A stretch of 64,000 nucleotides of DNA from JAFGTP01 sp964498725. GTDB taxonomy: Bacteria; Fidelibacterota; UBA2242; JAFGTP01. Below the pieces are notes generated by a model. It searched no databases. It had not been told where the DNA came from and was given only the letters and a program-made list of their open reading frames with translations. Position 1 is the first letter of the stretch; each line of letters begins with the position of its first letter. Where the stretch lies: NCBI GenBank assembly GCA_964498725.1, contig CAZCHS010000001.1, positions 1 through 64,000 on the forward strand, written 5' to 3'. A program made the translations under genes and the position numbers. This document shows, piece after piece, positions 16,854 to 25,436 of this stretch.

Positions 16854-18050
16854 ATGGAATCAATACGAGAGATTTATAAAATTGGACGTGGTCCCTCCAG
16901 TTCCCATACAATGGGCCCTAATCAGGCAGCTAATAATTTTCGATTACAGTACAGTGATGCGAAAAAGTTCCGGGTAACACTTTACGGAAGTTTGGCGGCC
17001 ACCGGTAAGGGGCATTTGACGGACTATGCGATCCAAAAGGGGTTGGGAGTGACCAATACTGAGATTATCTGGAAACCTGATATTTTTCTGCCTCAGCATC
17101 CCAATGGTATGTTTTTTCAGGCCTATAATGAAAAGGGAAACCTGCTGGGTGAGTGGACTTGCTTCAGTGTCGGTGGAGGTTCTGTCACTGACTTTTCAGA
17201 AACTAATAAAATACAACCGGTTTACAAATTGACAACAATGACGGATATTTTGGAATGGTGCCAGCAGACCGGTAAGAATATTTGGGAATTAGCCGCAGTC
17301 TGCGAGACTGAAGATATTTGGGACCACTTGTTCAATGTCTGGCAAATTATGAAAAAGAGTATCCATGCAGGTATTGAAGAGGAAGGAACTTTGCCCGGTG
17401 AACTAAAACTGCGCCGAAAAGCGGCGGCTTATTACATCAGAGCACAATCGCAGCGGGACTCCCTAAAGCGACGCTCTTTATTATTTGCCTATGCTTTGGC
17501 TGTGGCTGAGCAAAATGCGGCCGGTGAGATTGTTGCAACCGCACCCACTTGCGGTTCCTGCGGCGTGCTGCCCGCTGTTCTTTTAACCATACAAAAAAAT
17601 AATAAATTCAGTGACAAGAAAATTTTACGGGCGTTGGCAACGGCCGGTATTATTGGGAATTTGGTGAAATATAATGCGTCAATCTCCGGGGCTGAAGTCG
17701 GCTGCCAGGGTGAAATCGGAACCGCCTGCGCAATGGCTGCCGGTGCTGCAACCCAATTATTTGGCGGTAGTCCCAATCAGATAGAATATGCGGCGGAAAT
17801 GGGCATGGAACATCACCTCGGACTGACTTGTGACCCGGTCATGGGGCTGGTTCAGATTCCCTGTATCGAGCGGAATGCTTTTGCCGCTTCCCGCGCACTG
17901 GACGCGAATAGTTTCGCCATTATTTCTGATGGCACACATTATGTCCATTTTGATAAAGTTGTCAAGACCATGAAGCAAACCGGCGATGATCTGCCCCATC
18001 TCTATAAGGAAACCTCTGAAGGCGGCCTGGCTAAACATTGTGACTGCTGA
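16854..18050 (+). CDS. sdaA: L-serine ammonia-lyase, iron-sulfur type
   Basis: 398 residues from the ATG at 16854, chosen because AGGA lies just upstream and the family begins with this sequence (MESIREIYKIG); a TTG at 16815 in frame is less likely. Seen: GPSSSHTMGP near the start, the alpha-domain APTCGSCGVLPA, SISGAEVGCQGEIGTACAM and the C-terminal Cys-containing tail KHCDC, consistent with the [4Fe-4S] cluster. It converts L-serine to pyruvate and ammonia. The fused beta-alpha order is that of the single-chain enzyme, but it is somewhat shorter than E. coli SdaA. Confidence 0.93.
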   Translation: MESIREIYKIGRGPSSSHTMGPNQAANNFRLQYSDAKKFRVTLYGSLAATGKGHLTDYAIQKGLGVTNTEIIWKPDIFLPQHPNGMFFQAYNEKGNLLGEWTCFSVGGGSVTDFSETNKIQPVYKLTTMTDILEWCQQTGKNIWELAAVCETEDIWDHLFNVWQIMKKSIHAGIEEEGTLPGELKLRRKAAAYYIRAQSQRDSLKRRSLLFAYALAVAEQNAAGEIVATAPTCGSCGVLPAVLLTIQKNNKFSDKKILRALATAGIIGNLVKYNASISGAEVGCQGEIGTACAMAAGAATQLFGGSPNQIEYAAEMGMEHHLGLTCDPVMGLVQIPCIERNAFAASRALDANSFAIISDGTHYVHFDKVVKTMKQTGDDLPHLYKETSEGGLAKHCDC

Positions 18051-18446
18051 TCAGGCTTTTATTTTTTGTCCAAATAATTTTTGATAAGTTGTGGAAAAAT
18101 GTAATTTGATATAGTTGGGAAGTTTGTAATGTTGTTTTTTTATTGTGAGGAATATCCACTGGTGCTCGAAAACATTAAAAGCAGCGGTAATATCCCAAAT
18201 GAGCGGGACCAGGTAAAATAAAAAGGGCGGTTAGAATTAAAATGATAAAAGTTGTCATAGATCCCCTGTAATTTTTAGTTGGATAAGATAAACAGAAAGT
18301 GTTAATAAAGGTTAAACAAATTTTAATATAACTGTGACTTGTAATTGTAAAAATGAGACAAACTTAATTAAAATAATTGTTTATTTGATTAGGTAAATTT
18401 CTTATATTTTTCTGCAAAGTTTTAATCATAATCCGGGAATAATCCC
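18051..18446. other. Intergenic, no gene recognised
   Basis: About 400 bases, very A/T-rich. Just after the sdaA stop an 8-bp palindrome (CTGATCAG, 18046-18053) is followed by a T-rich stretch, possibly a weak terminator. No coding signal, tRNA or repeat was seen in the remainder. Confidence 0.4.
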
Positions 18447-19214
18447 ATGATCCTGAAGCTTTATAAACAAATTATTTTAGTCACTATTTTTCTCCTGATT
18501 ATCCCTGAGTTTTTACCAGCCGATGTAATAAAAATCGGTATCAGCCATTCCATCCCTCCTTATGTAATTAAAGAAGAAAATAAAGGTATTGAACTTGAAA
18601 TACTTCAAACCGCTTTTGCCTGTAGTGACCATGAAGTGGTCCCGGTTTATCTGCCTCTGGCCAGAACTTTTTCCAATCTGGCTGATGGACAGATCGACGG
18701 AGCTATCAATATCAAAGAAGGAATTGTGAAAGATGTATTCTACACACCAGTTGTGATCCGGTTTAATAATTGTGCCATCAGTCTGAAGAAAAAAAATTAT
18801 CCTGATACCATTTCCATTGATTTTTTAAAAGATAAACATGTGCTGGCTTTTCAGCAGGCGCACACATTGCTTGGAGATGAATTTCGGAAAATGGCTGAAA
18901 ATAATGAGCATTACTATGAATATGCGCATCAGGCCAACCAGGTTTACCGCTTATTCCTGGAACGGGATACCGACCTGATTGTGCTGGAGAGACGAATATT
19001 TGACTACCTGCGTAAAAAAGCCCGGGACGAAATCGGAGATAAAGCAAATAAACCGGTCACTTATCATTATATATTTCCCCCGACTGAATACAGGTTTGCT
19101 TTTCGGCAAAAAAAAATATGGGATGACTTTAATAAGGGCCTGGAAACTATAATCAAAAATGGTACCTATCAGAAAATTTTACAAAAGTACACAGACTCTG
19201 CTGAAACGCAATAA
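18447..19214 (+). CDS. Periplasmic solute-binding protein, family 3 (amino-acid-type)
   Basis: 255 residues. A signal peptide (about 1-25, with LVTIFLLIIPEFLPA) is followed by DVIKIGISHSIPPYVIKEENKGIEL, the typical start of a PF00497 lobe. LADGQIDGAINI and the C-terminal NKGLETIIKNGTYQKILQKY also match the family. No permease or ATPase genes flank it, so it may feed a distant importer or act as a sensor-like orphan binding protein. No lipobox is evident. Confidence 0.85.
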   Translation: MILKLYKQIILVTIFLLIIPEFLPADVIKIGISHSIPPYVIKEENKGIELEILQTAFACSDHEVVPVYLPLARTFSNLADGQIDGAINIKEGIVKDVFYTPVVIRFNNCAISLKKKNYPDTISIDFLKDKHVLAFQQAHTLLGDEFRKMAENNEHYYEYAHQANQVYRLFLERDTDLIVLERRIFDYLRKKARDEIGDKANKPVTYHYIFPPTEYRFAFRQKKIWDDFNKGLETIIKNGTYQKILQKYTDSAETQ

Positions 19215-19270
19215 TAAACAAAGAGTTGCTATCCATTGTCTCATGGTCTTTGAATTAAACTAATTTATTA

Positions 19271-19314
19271 TCTCTACCGCAAGGGATAATTGATTTGACC
19301 ACTTGCGGTAGAGA
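19271..19314. terminator. 13-bp inverted repeat between convergent genes
   Basis: A perfect 13-base stem (19271-19283 with 19302-19314; arms TCTCTACCGCAAG and CTTGCGGTAGAGA) flanks an 18-base loop, between the solute-binding protein stop and the end of the opposing TonB receptor gene. No U-tract follows on either strand, so a terminator role, while positionally sensible, is not certain. Confidence 0.5.
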
Positions 19315-19329
19315 AAGTTTGGCAATAGT

Positions 19330-21609
19330 TTAAAAACTTGTTTCGAAATTAATAAAGAAACTGCGAGGCAGTGAGGGGCCATAAACATAACCGGGGTCCC
19401 GATCGGCGCCTACGCCAATATCTGCCTGGTAAGCGTCAAAAGCATTCCGAATGCCAAGCGTAGATTTGATGTTGAAATCCCTGATCATCGGAATTTGATA
19501 ATTTATCAGAATATCTGTAATCAAAAAATCATCACTTTTAATCAATTCCATCTTTCCTTCATGAGGAACTTGTGCTCTTCCCATGTATTTGCTTTTTAAA
19601 TTAATACTGGTATTCCGGGTCAAACTTGCCAAAATACCAAGTGTCGCGCTGATTTCCGGTGTTCGTAAAAAATTCCTGGTGTGCCAGTCTTCCAGATCGC
19701 TATCATATTTTCCTGATAAAAATGTCAGTCCTGCGAGGACTTCCAAAGCGGTGTTCGGCTGAATACCGGCTTCCAATTCCACTCCATTCAGGGATAAACC
19801 ATCGGAATTGATCCGTTTCCAATAGTCCGCTTCTGTGCCGTAATGGTCAAATTCAATAGCAAAAGCATCCTTTATTCGTGTATGATATCCTGTTATACCG
19901 AAAATAATACCGATGTTTTTTAAATAGCCGTTGTAATCCAATCCCAGTGTCAGGGATTGACTTTTTTCCGCGGACAGGCCGTCATCATTGCGTAATATCT
20001 TTTGTTTTCCTTCCAATCCCAGGATATGCAAATCCTCGTCAAAGGTCTGAGGCGCTTTAAATCCTGTGGAAAATCCGGCCCGCAATACGTAGTTATCAGA
20101 TAGAATGTATTTAAGATTTGTTCTGGGCGAGATAATCATTTCAGATATTTCCGAATGCTTATCAAGGCGGGCGCCAAAAATGATTTCCAGTTGCTCTTTG
20201 CTGCCGAGATGCAGATCATCCTGAAGGATGAAGCCGATATTTTTATAATTTTCATCAATATAGAGGTCGGATGAAAAAGCAGAACGGTCTAACAGTTTAT
20301 CACTGCTGAACTGAATCCCTGTTGTGAATAAATGCCGTCCCATTTTATAGTTCATATCCAGGCCGGCGATCTGCATGGGATTTTCTGTGGTTCCGTATGC
20401 CAGCAGGGCAGTCTCCCTATCCTCATCATTTTCAGGACCGGTGCCACCGTAATAGGATTCTCTGTTAGTTACGGCCAGAGAATAGAAAATATTATAGTCC
20501 AGTAAAGTAGAGATGCGATGGTTCCATTTCAGGGTTCCGCCCCATTTCCAGTGTTCCACGGACTCGGCAACATTGGCTTCATGATTAGGGAGATCAAAGT
20601 CATTCCCGCCACGACGAAATTCATGAATGCGGTGAAAATGAACTGACAGTTCACCGGTTCTGACTGGAGCGTAAAACCAGTTGAACCCAAGGGACTCATT
20701 TTTTAACTGGCCCAGTTCACTGTATCCGTCACCATTACGATCATAATAATCCCGATGTCTTGTGGATGCAAACAAATAGGCCCCTGAATTTCCCGTATGA
20801 TTGATCATTTCCGAAGAAATGCCGATATGAAAATCATTGGTTCCCTGTTCCATGACAGTTTGCCGGTATTTGATCCGGGATTGATTCACTTCTGGACGGC
20901 GGGTTACCAGGTTTATGACGCCGGCGACCGCTCCTGCGCCATACAACGCGGAACCGCCTCCCTTTACGATTTCCATACGGTCCAGCATTTCAGATGGAAA
21001 ATGTTCCAATCCATAGACACCAGCTAAACTGGATACTACCGGATCGCCGTCAATTAGAATTTGTGAATATTTGCCGTCCATACCGAGAATTTTTACCTGG
21101 GTAAAATTACAATTCTGGCAATTATTCTCAACATTTATGCCCGGTTGAAAACTGAGTGCTTCGGCAACATTGGAAAATTTACCCTGTTCAATATCCAGAC
21201 GGGAAATCAATTTTGTTTTCAGAGGCGCTTCCTCCAAAGTATGCGGTGTACCACTACCGGTGACGACAACAGACCCCATTTTCAATAAGGTTTTTTCCAA
21301 TTCTACTTCAATGTGGTTATTGATATCAGGTTTTACTGTTGTTGGCCTGTTTTCTTTTTTATATCCCATCATGGAGATTGTAATATCAATTTCACCGGAG
21401 GGAATATGATCAATCACAAAGGTGCCGTCAATGCGGGTGGCGGTACCAATAGAACTGTTGGCGATCATAACATTGGCGCCGGCAATTGGCGCTTCTGTTT
21501 CACCATCCCGGACAACACCGGTGATTGTACCATGTTTAAAAGGAGGTTCTGCGAATATAGTTATGGTTGTTAAAAAAATCACAAAGATGGATGTAAATAT
21601 GCTTTTCAT
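19330..21609 (-). CDS. TonB-dependent outer-membrane receptor
   Basis: 759 residues. A signal peptide (1-20) is followed by a carboxypeptidase-regulatory-like domain (about 27-105, GTITGVVRDGETEAPIAGAN), a plug domain (about 118-240, with VVVTGSGTPHTLEEAP and MEIVKGGGSALYGAGAVAGV) and a 22-strand-type barrel ending in Phe (SFFINFETSF). The plug contains NCQNCNF, a Cys pair seen in a subgroup of these receptors. It imports a metal complex or cofactor with TonB energy. It forms a cassette with a His-rich protein and a DtxR-type regulator, so a transition-metal substrate (iron, manganese, zinc or copper) is inferred. Confidence 0.93.
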   Translation of the reverse strand: MKSIFTSIFVIFLTTITIFAEPPFKHGTITGVVRDGETEAPIAGANVMIANSSIGTATRIDGTFVIDHIPSGEIDITISMMGYKKENRPTTVKPDINNHIEVELEKTLLKMGSVVVTGSGTPHTLEEAPLKTKLISRLDIEQGKFSNVAEALSFQPGINVENNCQNCNFTQVKILGMDGKYSQILIDGDPVVSSLAGVYGLEHFPSEMLDRMEIVKGGGSALYGAGAVAGVINLVTRRPEVNQSRIKYRQTVMEQGTNDFHIGISSEMINHTGNSGAYLFASTRHRDYYDRNGDGYSELGQLKNESLGFNWFYAPVRTGELSVHFHRIHEFRRGGNDFDLPNHEANVAESVEHWKWGGTLKWNHRISTLLDYNIFYSLAVTNRESYYGGTGPENDEDRETALLAYGTTENPMQIAGLDMNYKMGRHLFTTGIQFSSDKLLDRSAFSSDLYIDENYKNIGFILQDDLHLGSKEQLEIIFGARLDKHSEISEMIISPRTNLKYILSDNYVLRAGFSTGFKAPQTFDEDLHILGLEGKQKILRNDDGLSAEKSQSLTLGLDYNGYLKNIGIIFGITGYHTRIKDAFAIEFDHYGTEADYWKRINSDGLSLNGVELEAGIQPNTALEVLAGLTFLSGKYDSDLEDWHTRNFLRTPEISATLGILASLTRNTSINLKSKYMGRAQVPHEGKMELIKSDDFLITDILINYQIPMIRDFNIKSTLGIRNAFDAYQADIGVGADRDPGYVYGPSLPRSFFINFETSF

Positions 21610-21636
21610 TATTTTTTACCTGTATTTTTATAGTGC

Positions 21637-21656
21637 TACAATTGAAAACAATTGTA
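21637..21656. promoter_or_regulatory. Palindrome upstream of TonB receptor, candidate DtxR-type operator
   Basis: A perfect inverted repeat TACAATTG-N4-CAATTGTA lies 28-47 bases before the receptor start. A related perfect palindrome AACAATTGTT lies before the DtxR-type gene (22649-22658). Shared core and equal distance to the start codons suggest one regulator for both. Confidence 0.5.
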
Positions 21657-21761
21657 TCGATTAATTGTTCTGATCAGTCTTGCTATTATTTTGATATCGG
21701 GAGGTTGGGATTATTTAAGGAGATAGTTTATTTTAACAGTACTTTGACCGCTCCGTTGTCC

Positions 21762-22157
21762 TCAGCAATAATCTGGAAACCTCAGGAGAGAAAGAGGAGG
21801 GGCGCGTAAATAATTTAGATGGAGGGTATGATCGCTTAGTTGGAACTTGTGCTTGTAAATTTTCCAAACCCGACCTTCAAAAAACAAGATAAAGCAGAGT
21901 ATGTATATTCCAAAGGAGATCAGGATATTGGATAGTAAAAGATTAAGAAATTCAAAGGAATTGTGAGAGTGCTCTGTTGAACCGGAACTGCCGGTATTGT
22001 TGGCCGGTAAGTGAGAGTGAACAATTGTGAAACCGGTGCTATTCTTGTGAATATGCAAATAATTGGAATTAATAATAAGAAAAGAAAAAAATATCAATAT
22101 GGAAATCAGGGAAATTGATTTTGTAATGAATTGGTATTTATTTTTAATTTTTATCAT
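21762..22157 (-). CDS. His-rich small membrane protein of metal cassette
   Basis: 131 residues. A membrane helix at about 12-33 is followed by a His-rich periplasmic loop (HIHKNSTGFTIVHSHLP, then STEHSHNSFEF) and a second helix (about 75-95), with a C-terminal YLRAPPLSLLRFP. Similar small His-rich proteins with an HxH...HSH loop and an RAPP ending occur near TonB receptors in Bacteroidetes (from memory). It probably binds or senses a metal in the periplasm. Four bases separate it from the regulator stop, so they are co-transcribed. Confidence 0.75.
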   Translation of the reverse strand: MIKIKNKYQFITKSISLISILIFFSFLIINSNYLHIHKNSTGFTIVHSHLPANNTGSSGSTEHSHNSFEFLNLLLSNILISFGIYILCFILFFEGRVWKIYKHKFQLSDHTLHLNYLRAPPLSLLRFPDYC

Positions 22158-22160
22158 TGA

Positions 22161-22616
22161 TCAGGAACTCAGCAGGGGTTTAAAAGTTTGGAATTCCGGT
22201 GAAGAGACAACATTTTCCCGGCAAAAGCCGGCGAAACTTTCCAGTCTCTTCAGTACCTCTTGTGATATGACATGTTCCATCCGGCAGGCACATTTCAGGG
22301 CTTCATGTTCTTCCATTTGTAAGCATTCAATAAAAAATTCAGACAGGATTTTCCGTTTATGTAGGACATCATTAACAATCTTTTGTCCTTTTTTGGTCAG
22401 GCTGATATGTTTGTTGGCGTCAAATTTTATGAAGTTACTTTCCTCAAGGCGGCTTAAGGTGATTGATACACTACCCCGGGTGATGTTTAATTTTTTGGAT
22501 ATATCGGTTGTGCGGGCATATCCTTGTTCTGTCAGCAGTTGATGTACCGCCATCAGGTGATGAACACTGCTGTGCTTTAATTCTCCCGCTTCAATTTTTT
22601 GCCAGTCTGTACTCAT
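22161..22616 (-). CDS. DtxR/MntR-family metal-dependent transcriptional regulator
   Basis: 151 residues. A winged helix spans about 15-75 (DISKKLNITRGSVSITLSRLEESNFI), followed by the dimerisation domain with KCACRMEHVIS, the metal-ligand segment (Cys/Glu/His) of the DtxR family. There is no SH3-like third domain, as in MntR-type members. It senses Fe2+ or Mn2+ and represses uptake genes. A perfect palindrome lies 33-42 bases before its own start, consistent with autoregulation. Confidence 0.9.
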   Translation of the reverse strand: MSTDWQKIEAGELKHSSVHHLMAVHQLLTEQGYARTTDISKKLNITRGSVSITLSRLEESNFIKFDANKHISLTKKGQKIVNDVLHKRKILSEFFIECLQMEEHEALKCACRMEHVISQEVLKRLESFAGFCRENVVSSPEFQTFKPLLSS

Positions 22617-22648
22617 GTTTCACTCTCAGTTATATGTTTTATTCATAA

Positions 22649-22658
22649 AACAATTGTT
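22649..22658. promoter_or_regulatory. Palindrome upstream of DtxR-type gene
   Basis: Perfect 10-bp palindrome AACAATTGTT between the divergent regulator and membrane-protein genes. It shares ACAATTG with the longer palindrome at 21637-21656. A second imperfect site (ATTGC-N3-GCAAT) is at 22684-22696. Candidate operator. Confidence 0.42.
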
Positions 22659-22760
22659 AATGCTGTAATTTAGGAAGCGATTAATTGCAAAGCAATGAAA
22701 TTTTTTTTCATTTTTTAGTAAAACAATCGTAGGTTTTGGTAGTATTTGAAGGATTGGAAA

Positions 22761-23288
22761 ATGAACTGGTATCTGACATTTGTAAAGACCCATGGACTTT
22801 TGTCGGCGATTATACAATTTGCGATTTTAGGAACCCTGGGAGAATTTATTTCCCGCTGGATCGTGGCAAAAAAGTTACACAATCCCTTTACAGGACTGGA
22901 AACACTCTGGAAAATGACAGAGTGGGGAATTTTGGCCATTATGATCAAGTATGCCTTTGCAGGCTACCAGGGATTTATTGATCATTTGATAGCCCATCAA
23001 TATTTGCCGCCGCTGTCGGGATTGATGAGAAGTTTTGCCCTGTCAGTGTCGATGAATTTACAATTTGGCTTGCTGCTGGTTATTTTTCACCGGGTGCTTG
23101 ACAATTTATTCAAAAAAAATAAAAACTGGGATAACATCGACAAAGGATTGTATTCCTTATTGTGGTTTTGGATACCGGCCCATACAATTACCTTTACATT
23201 ACCGAAAAATTATCAGATCGGACTGGCGGCTCTTTGGTCGGTTGTTTTAGGTATAATTCTTGGTTTTTTTAACAGAAAGAGGAGTTGA
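22761..23288 (+). CDS. Integral membrane protein, Mpv17/PMP22-like C-terminus
   Basis: 175 residues from the ATG at 22761, preceded by AAGGA at suitable spacing; an in-frame TTG at 22746 overlaps that site and is rejected. Four to five membrane segments. The C-terminal FWIPAHTITFTLPKNYQIGL and following LWSVVLGIILGFF resemble the W-P-x-x-Q-x-x-N-F...VP signature region of Mpv17/PMP22 proteins, but the match is partial. Function unknown. It shares its upstream region with the divergent DtxR-type gene and is followed by an unknown anchored protein. Confidence 0.7.
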   Translation: MNWYLTFVKTHGLLSAIIQFAILGTLGEFISRWIVAKKLHNPFTGLETLWKMTEWGILAIMIKYAFAGYQGFIDHLIAHQYLPPLSGLMRSFALSVSMNLQFGLLLVIFHRVLDNLFKKNKNWDNIDKGLYSLLWFWIPAHTITFTLPKNYQIGLAALWSVVLGIILGFFNRKRS

Positions 23289-23292
23289 TATT

Positions 23293-24270
23293 TTGAAAAG
23301 CTTATTCAAATTTATTTTTATATTTATAATTGTAGTCAGCGCATTAGCCTTTGTTTTTTATCAAAGCTCATTGTATACAAAATATGTCAATGAACATTTT
23401 GCTGCTGAAGTATTACCGGAATGGAAAAATGTTTTGGAAAATTCCTACCTCTATGATAATTCAAATCTGGAGCGGTTATCCTACAAATTTAACCGTAGTA
23501 TCAATGTTAAACTGAAACGGCGGGCCACATATAATCCCCAGGACACCAAAAAATTGTTCAATGATTTTGTAGCCAAATATACCGCCAGTACTGATACGCT
23601 ATCTTTCATGCTCTTGCCATTAAAAACTTATGATATCAAATTTTATCTTGCTGACGCTGAGGACTATGGCCCGGCTTTTATCTACAAAAATGGCGAGGTC
23701 ATAAATAATTATTCCGAGTTACGCGAACAGATCATAAAAAAAGATAATGAACGGGCCGCCGAGAAAAAGGCTGAAAAAGAGCGGGAACAAAAACAGGCCA
23801 GGAATAAAGAACTGGCACAAAAAGCTTTTGGTTTTATTAATTTTGGTGATTCTGTTGAAGAAGCAAATCTGAAATTTGAAGAGGACCCGCGGATTAAAAC
23901 AGAAGAATTGATGATCAATAATCCTATCTATACCGTAAATCTGGGTGGGTATAAATATAATCTAAAACCTGTTTACAGAGATGAAAAATTGCATCTGATC
24001 AACCTGGTCAGTGATGCGTATTTACCTGCTCAATATAAAACGGAATTGAAAAAAAACTGGGAAGATATTATCGACTTTTATAATCAATTGCATGGTCATA
24101 CCGATTCAAAATTCATTGCAAAAGATGAAATTGAGGAAGAATTCATCGAATGGACTGCCGAATGGAATATCGCCAAGAAAAGTATTAAGGTGGGACTGAG
24201 TAAAAACAATGACCGCTATCATGTGGTGGTTTGGATCAGTCATAAAGACTATCCCGTGGATAAATTTTAA
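23293..24270 (+). CDS. Unknown N-terminally anchored protein with charged coiled-coil segment
   Basis: 325 residues from TTG 23293, chosen because GAGGAG lies nine bases upstream, overlapping the end of the previous gene. One membrane helix (about 5-25, LFKFIFIFIIVVSALAFVFY) anchors it. A very charged stretch (about 150-180, KKDNERAAEKKAEKERE) probably forms a coiled coil. The C-terminal domain starts with FGFINFGDSVEEANLKFEED, resembling periplasmic repeat domains that begin FG-x-x-x-GDS. No family is recognised. A hairpin terminator follows. Confidence 0.72.
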   Translation: MKSLFKFIFIFIIVVSALAFVFYQSSLYTKYVNEHFAAEVLPEWKNVLENSYLYDNSNLERLSYKFNRSINVKLKRRATYNPQDTKKLFNDFVAKYTASTDTLSFMLLPLKTYDIKFYLADAEDYGPAFIYKNGEVINNYSELREQIIKKDNERAAEKKAEKEREQKQARNKELAQKAFGFINFGDSVEEANLKFEEDPRIKTEELMINNPIYTVNLGGYKYNLKPVYRDEKLHLINLVSDAYLPAQYKTELKKNWEDIIDFYNQLHGHTDSKFIAKDEIEEEFIEWTAEWNIAKKSIKVGLSKNNDRYHVVVWISHKDYPVDKF

Positions 24271-24302
24271 AATAATTGAGAAAATCACCCTCTAAAAATC
24301 CC

Positions 24303-24328
24303 AAAGCCTTCATAAAAATGAAGGCTTT
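24303..24328 (+). terminator. Rho-independent terminator
   Basis: Perfect 11-bp stem (24303-24313 with 24318-24328) around an AAAA loop, followed by CAACTTTTT. It ends the transcript of the membrane protein pair 22761-24270. Confidence 0.8.
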
Positions 24329-24334
24329 CAACTT

Positions 24335-24357
24335 TTTGGTAAGTTTGGCAGTTGTTT
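24335..24357 (+). repeat. 23-nt non-coding repeat, copy 1
   Basis: Starts TTTGGTAAGTTTGGCAG and is identical over 23 bases to 25300-25322; a further GACTCAA follows in both copies, offset by one base. Each copy begins 61-64 bases after a stop codon and precedes one of the two YfiR-like paralogues. Function unknown. Confidence 0.75.
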
Positions 24358-24588
24358 GGGACTCAATTTTAAGATAAGAAAAAAAACTATAAAATCAAAA
24401 AAATAATCACAATTTAAAGCCATATATTTGAACTTTGATACCGCAATCAATTTACTTATTACCCTATATATTTCTTTATTCCTTTTAATTTTAAATCCAG
24501 TCGGATTATTGGTAACTATTGGACGTTACCCATGATGATTTTTTATAATTTGAAGAGGACATGTAAAAGTGAAAAAAATTACTTTTGG

Positions 24589-24626
24589 TGACAACTTTTA
24601 CAAATTATGATAAGTCGTAAGGCTGT
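24589..24626 (+). promoter_or_regulatory. Conserved upstream element of YfiR-like paralogue 1
   Basis: TGACAACTTTT (24589-24599) and TCGTAAGGCTGT (24615-24626), 15 bases apart, recur upstream of the second paralogue. The layout resembles an extracytoplasmic-function sigma promoter, though spacing does not fit a textbook consensus; a leader RNA element is another option. Confidence 0.45.
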
Positions 24627-24656
24627 ATTTATTGAAATAAAGGAAAGGAATTGATG

Positions 24657-25238
24657 ATGAAGAAATTAAATGTATTGTTTGTGATTATTCTGGCGCTGGT
24701 GTTCAGCGGCCAGGTGTTTGCCGGTAATCCTCAAATTACCAATGAAAGGTTTGCCCTGGGAGCCATGTCTTTATGCGCTTTAAATGAAACTCTTCAGGGA
24801 CAAGGGGCTCTGGACGTGTATGTATTAGGCAATATTGATATTGCCGAAGAATTAAAGATATTTCTTGACCAGCGTGTTGGATTTATTAAACTGAATTCTA
24901 TTATCGCCGGTGATAAATTACCGTCTGAAAAACCTGATGTTCTGATGGTTTGTGACCCGTCCAAATGCAAAGAAGCCATCCGGTATTGTCGCGATAACAA
25001 TGTTTTTAGTGTGACCAATGTCTCAGAACTGTGCCGGCAGGGACTTGCCACAGCAATTGTAACCCAAAAAACTGAACCCGGTGAAAATAAATATTCAATG
25101 ACCTCGGTATTTGCAAAAATCAATAAAGAAGCATTGTACGCTGAAGGAATGGTTTTTAATCCCCAGGTAATGGATATTGCTAAACCGGTTGAAGATAATC
25201 AGTTTGACCAGGACCTGGTCATGGTTCAACTTTATTAG
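24657..25238 (+). CDS. Secreted YfiR/DUF4154-like protein, paralogue 1
   Basis: 193 residues from the ATG at 24657, chosen because it aligns with the paralogue's MKKLN start and AAAGGAA lies at good spacing. A signal peptide ends at VFAG (about residue 22). The mature part has LGAMSLCALNETL, DVYVLGNIDIAEEL, KPDVLMVCD and VFAKINKEALYAEGMVFNP; the last resembles the final helix of YfiR-type periplasmic proteins, but similarity is remote. Three to four Cys residues occur, unlike paralogue 2 at some positions. YfiR proteins inhibit membrane cyclases in other bacteria; that role is not shown here. Confidence 0.75.
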   Translation: MKKLNVLFVIILALVFSGQVFAGNPQITNERFALGAMSLCALNETLQGQGALDVYVLGNIDIAEELKIFLDQRVGFIKLNSIIAGDKLPSEKPDVLMVCDPSKCKEAIRYCRDNNVFSVTNVSELCRQGLATAIVTQKTEPGENKYSMTSVFAKINKEALYAEGMVFNPQVMDIAKPVEDNQFDQDLVMVQLY

Positions 25239-25299
25239 TATCTAATTATATTTTTTGCAGTTTGATTCCTTTTCCAATGAGTATAAATGATATGTTATA

Positions 25300-25322
25300 T
25301 TTGGTAAGTTTGGCAGTTGTTT
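25300..25322 (+). repeat. 23-nt non-coding repeat, copy 2
   Basis: Identical to 24335-24357. It lies in the 3' region of YfiR-like paralogue 1, before the hairpin terminator at 25352. Copy 1 instead lies just after a terminator, so the repeat is not part of the hairpin itself. Confidence 0.75.
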
Positions 25323-25351
25323 AGACTCAAAAAGAGAAGGTCGGAAAAAAT

Positions 25352-25383
25352 AAAAAAGCAATCTTTCAATAGATTGCTTTTTT
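25352..25383 (+). terminator. Rho-independent terminator
   Basis: 13-bp perfect stem (AAAAAAGCAATCT with AGATTGCTTTTTT) with a six-base loop; the descending arm ends in a T-run. It terminates YfiR-like paralogue 1. Confidence 0.85.
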
Positions 25384-25436
25384 ATTTATAAACAAACAGT
25401 TAATCTCTTAAAAAAATGAAAAAAAATTAATTTTTT

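Noticed and set aside
22746..22760. TTG start for the Mpv17-like protein
   Set aside because: This stretch contains the AAGGA ribosome-binding site of the better ATG at 22761.
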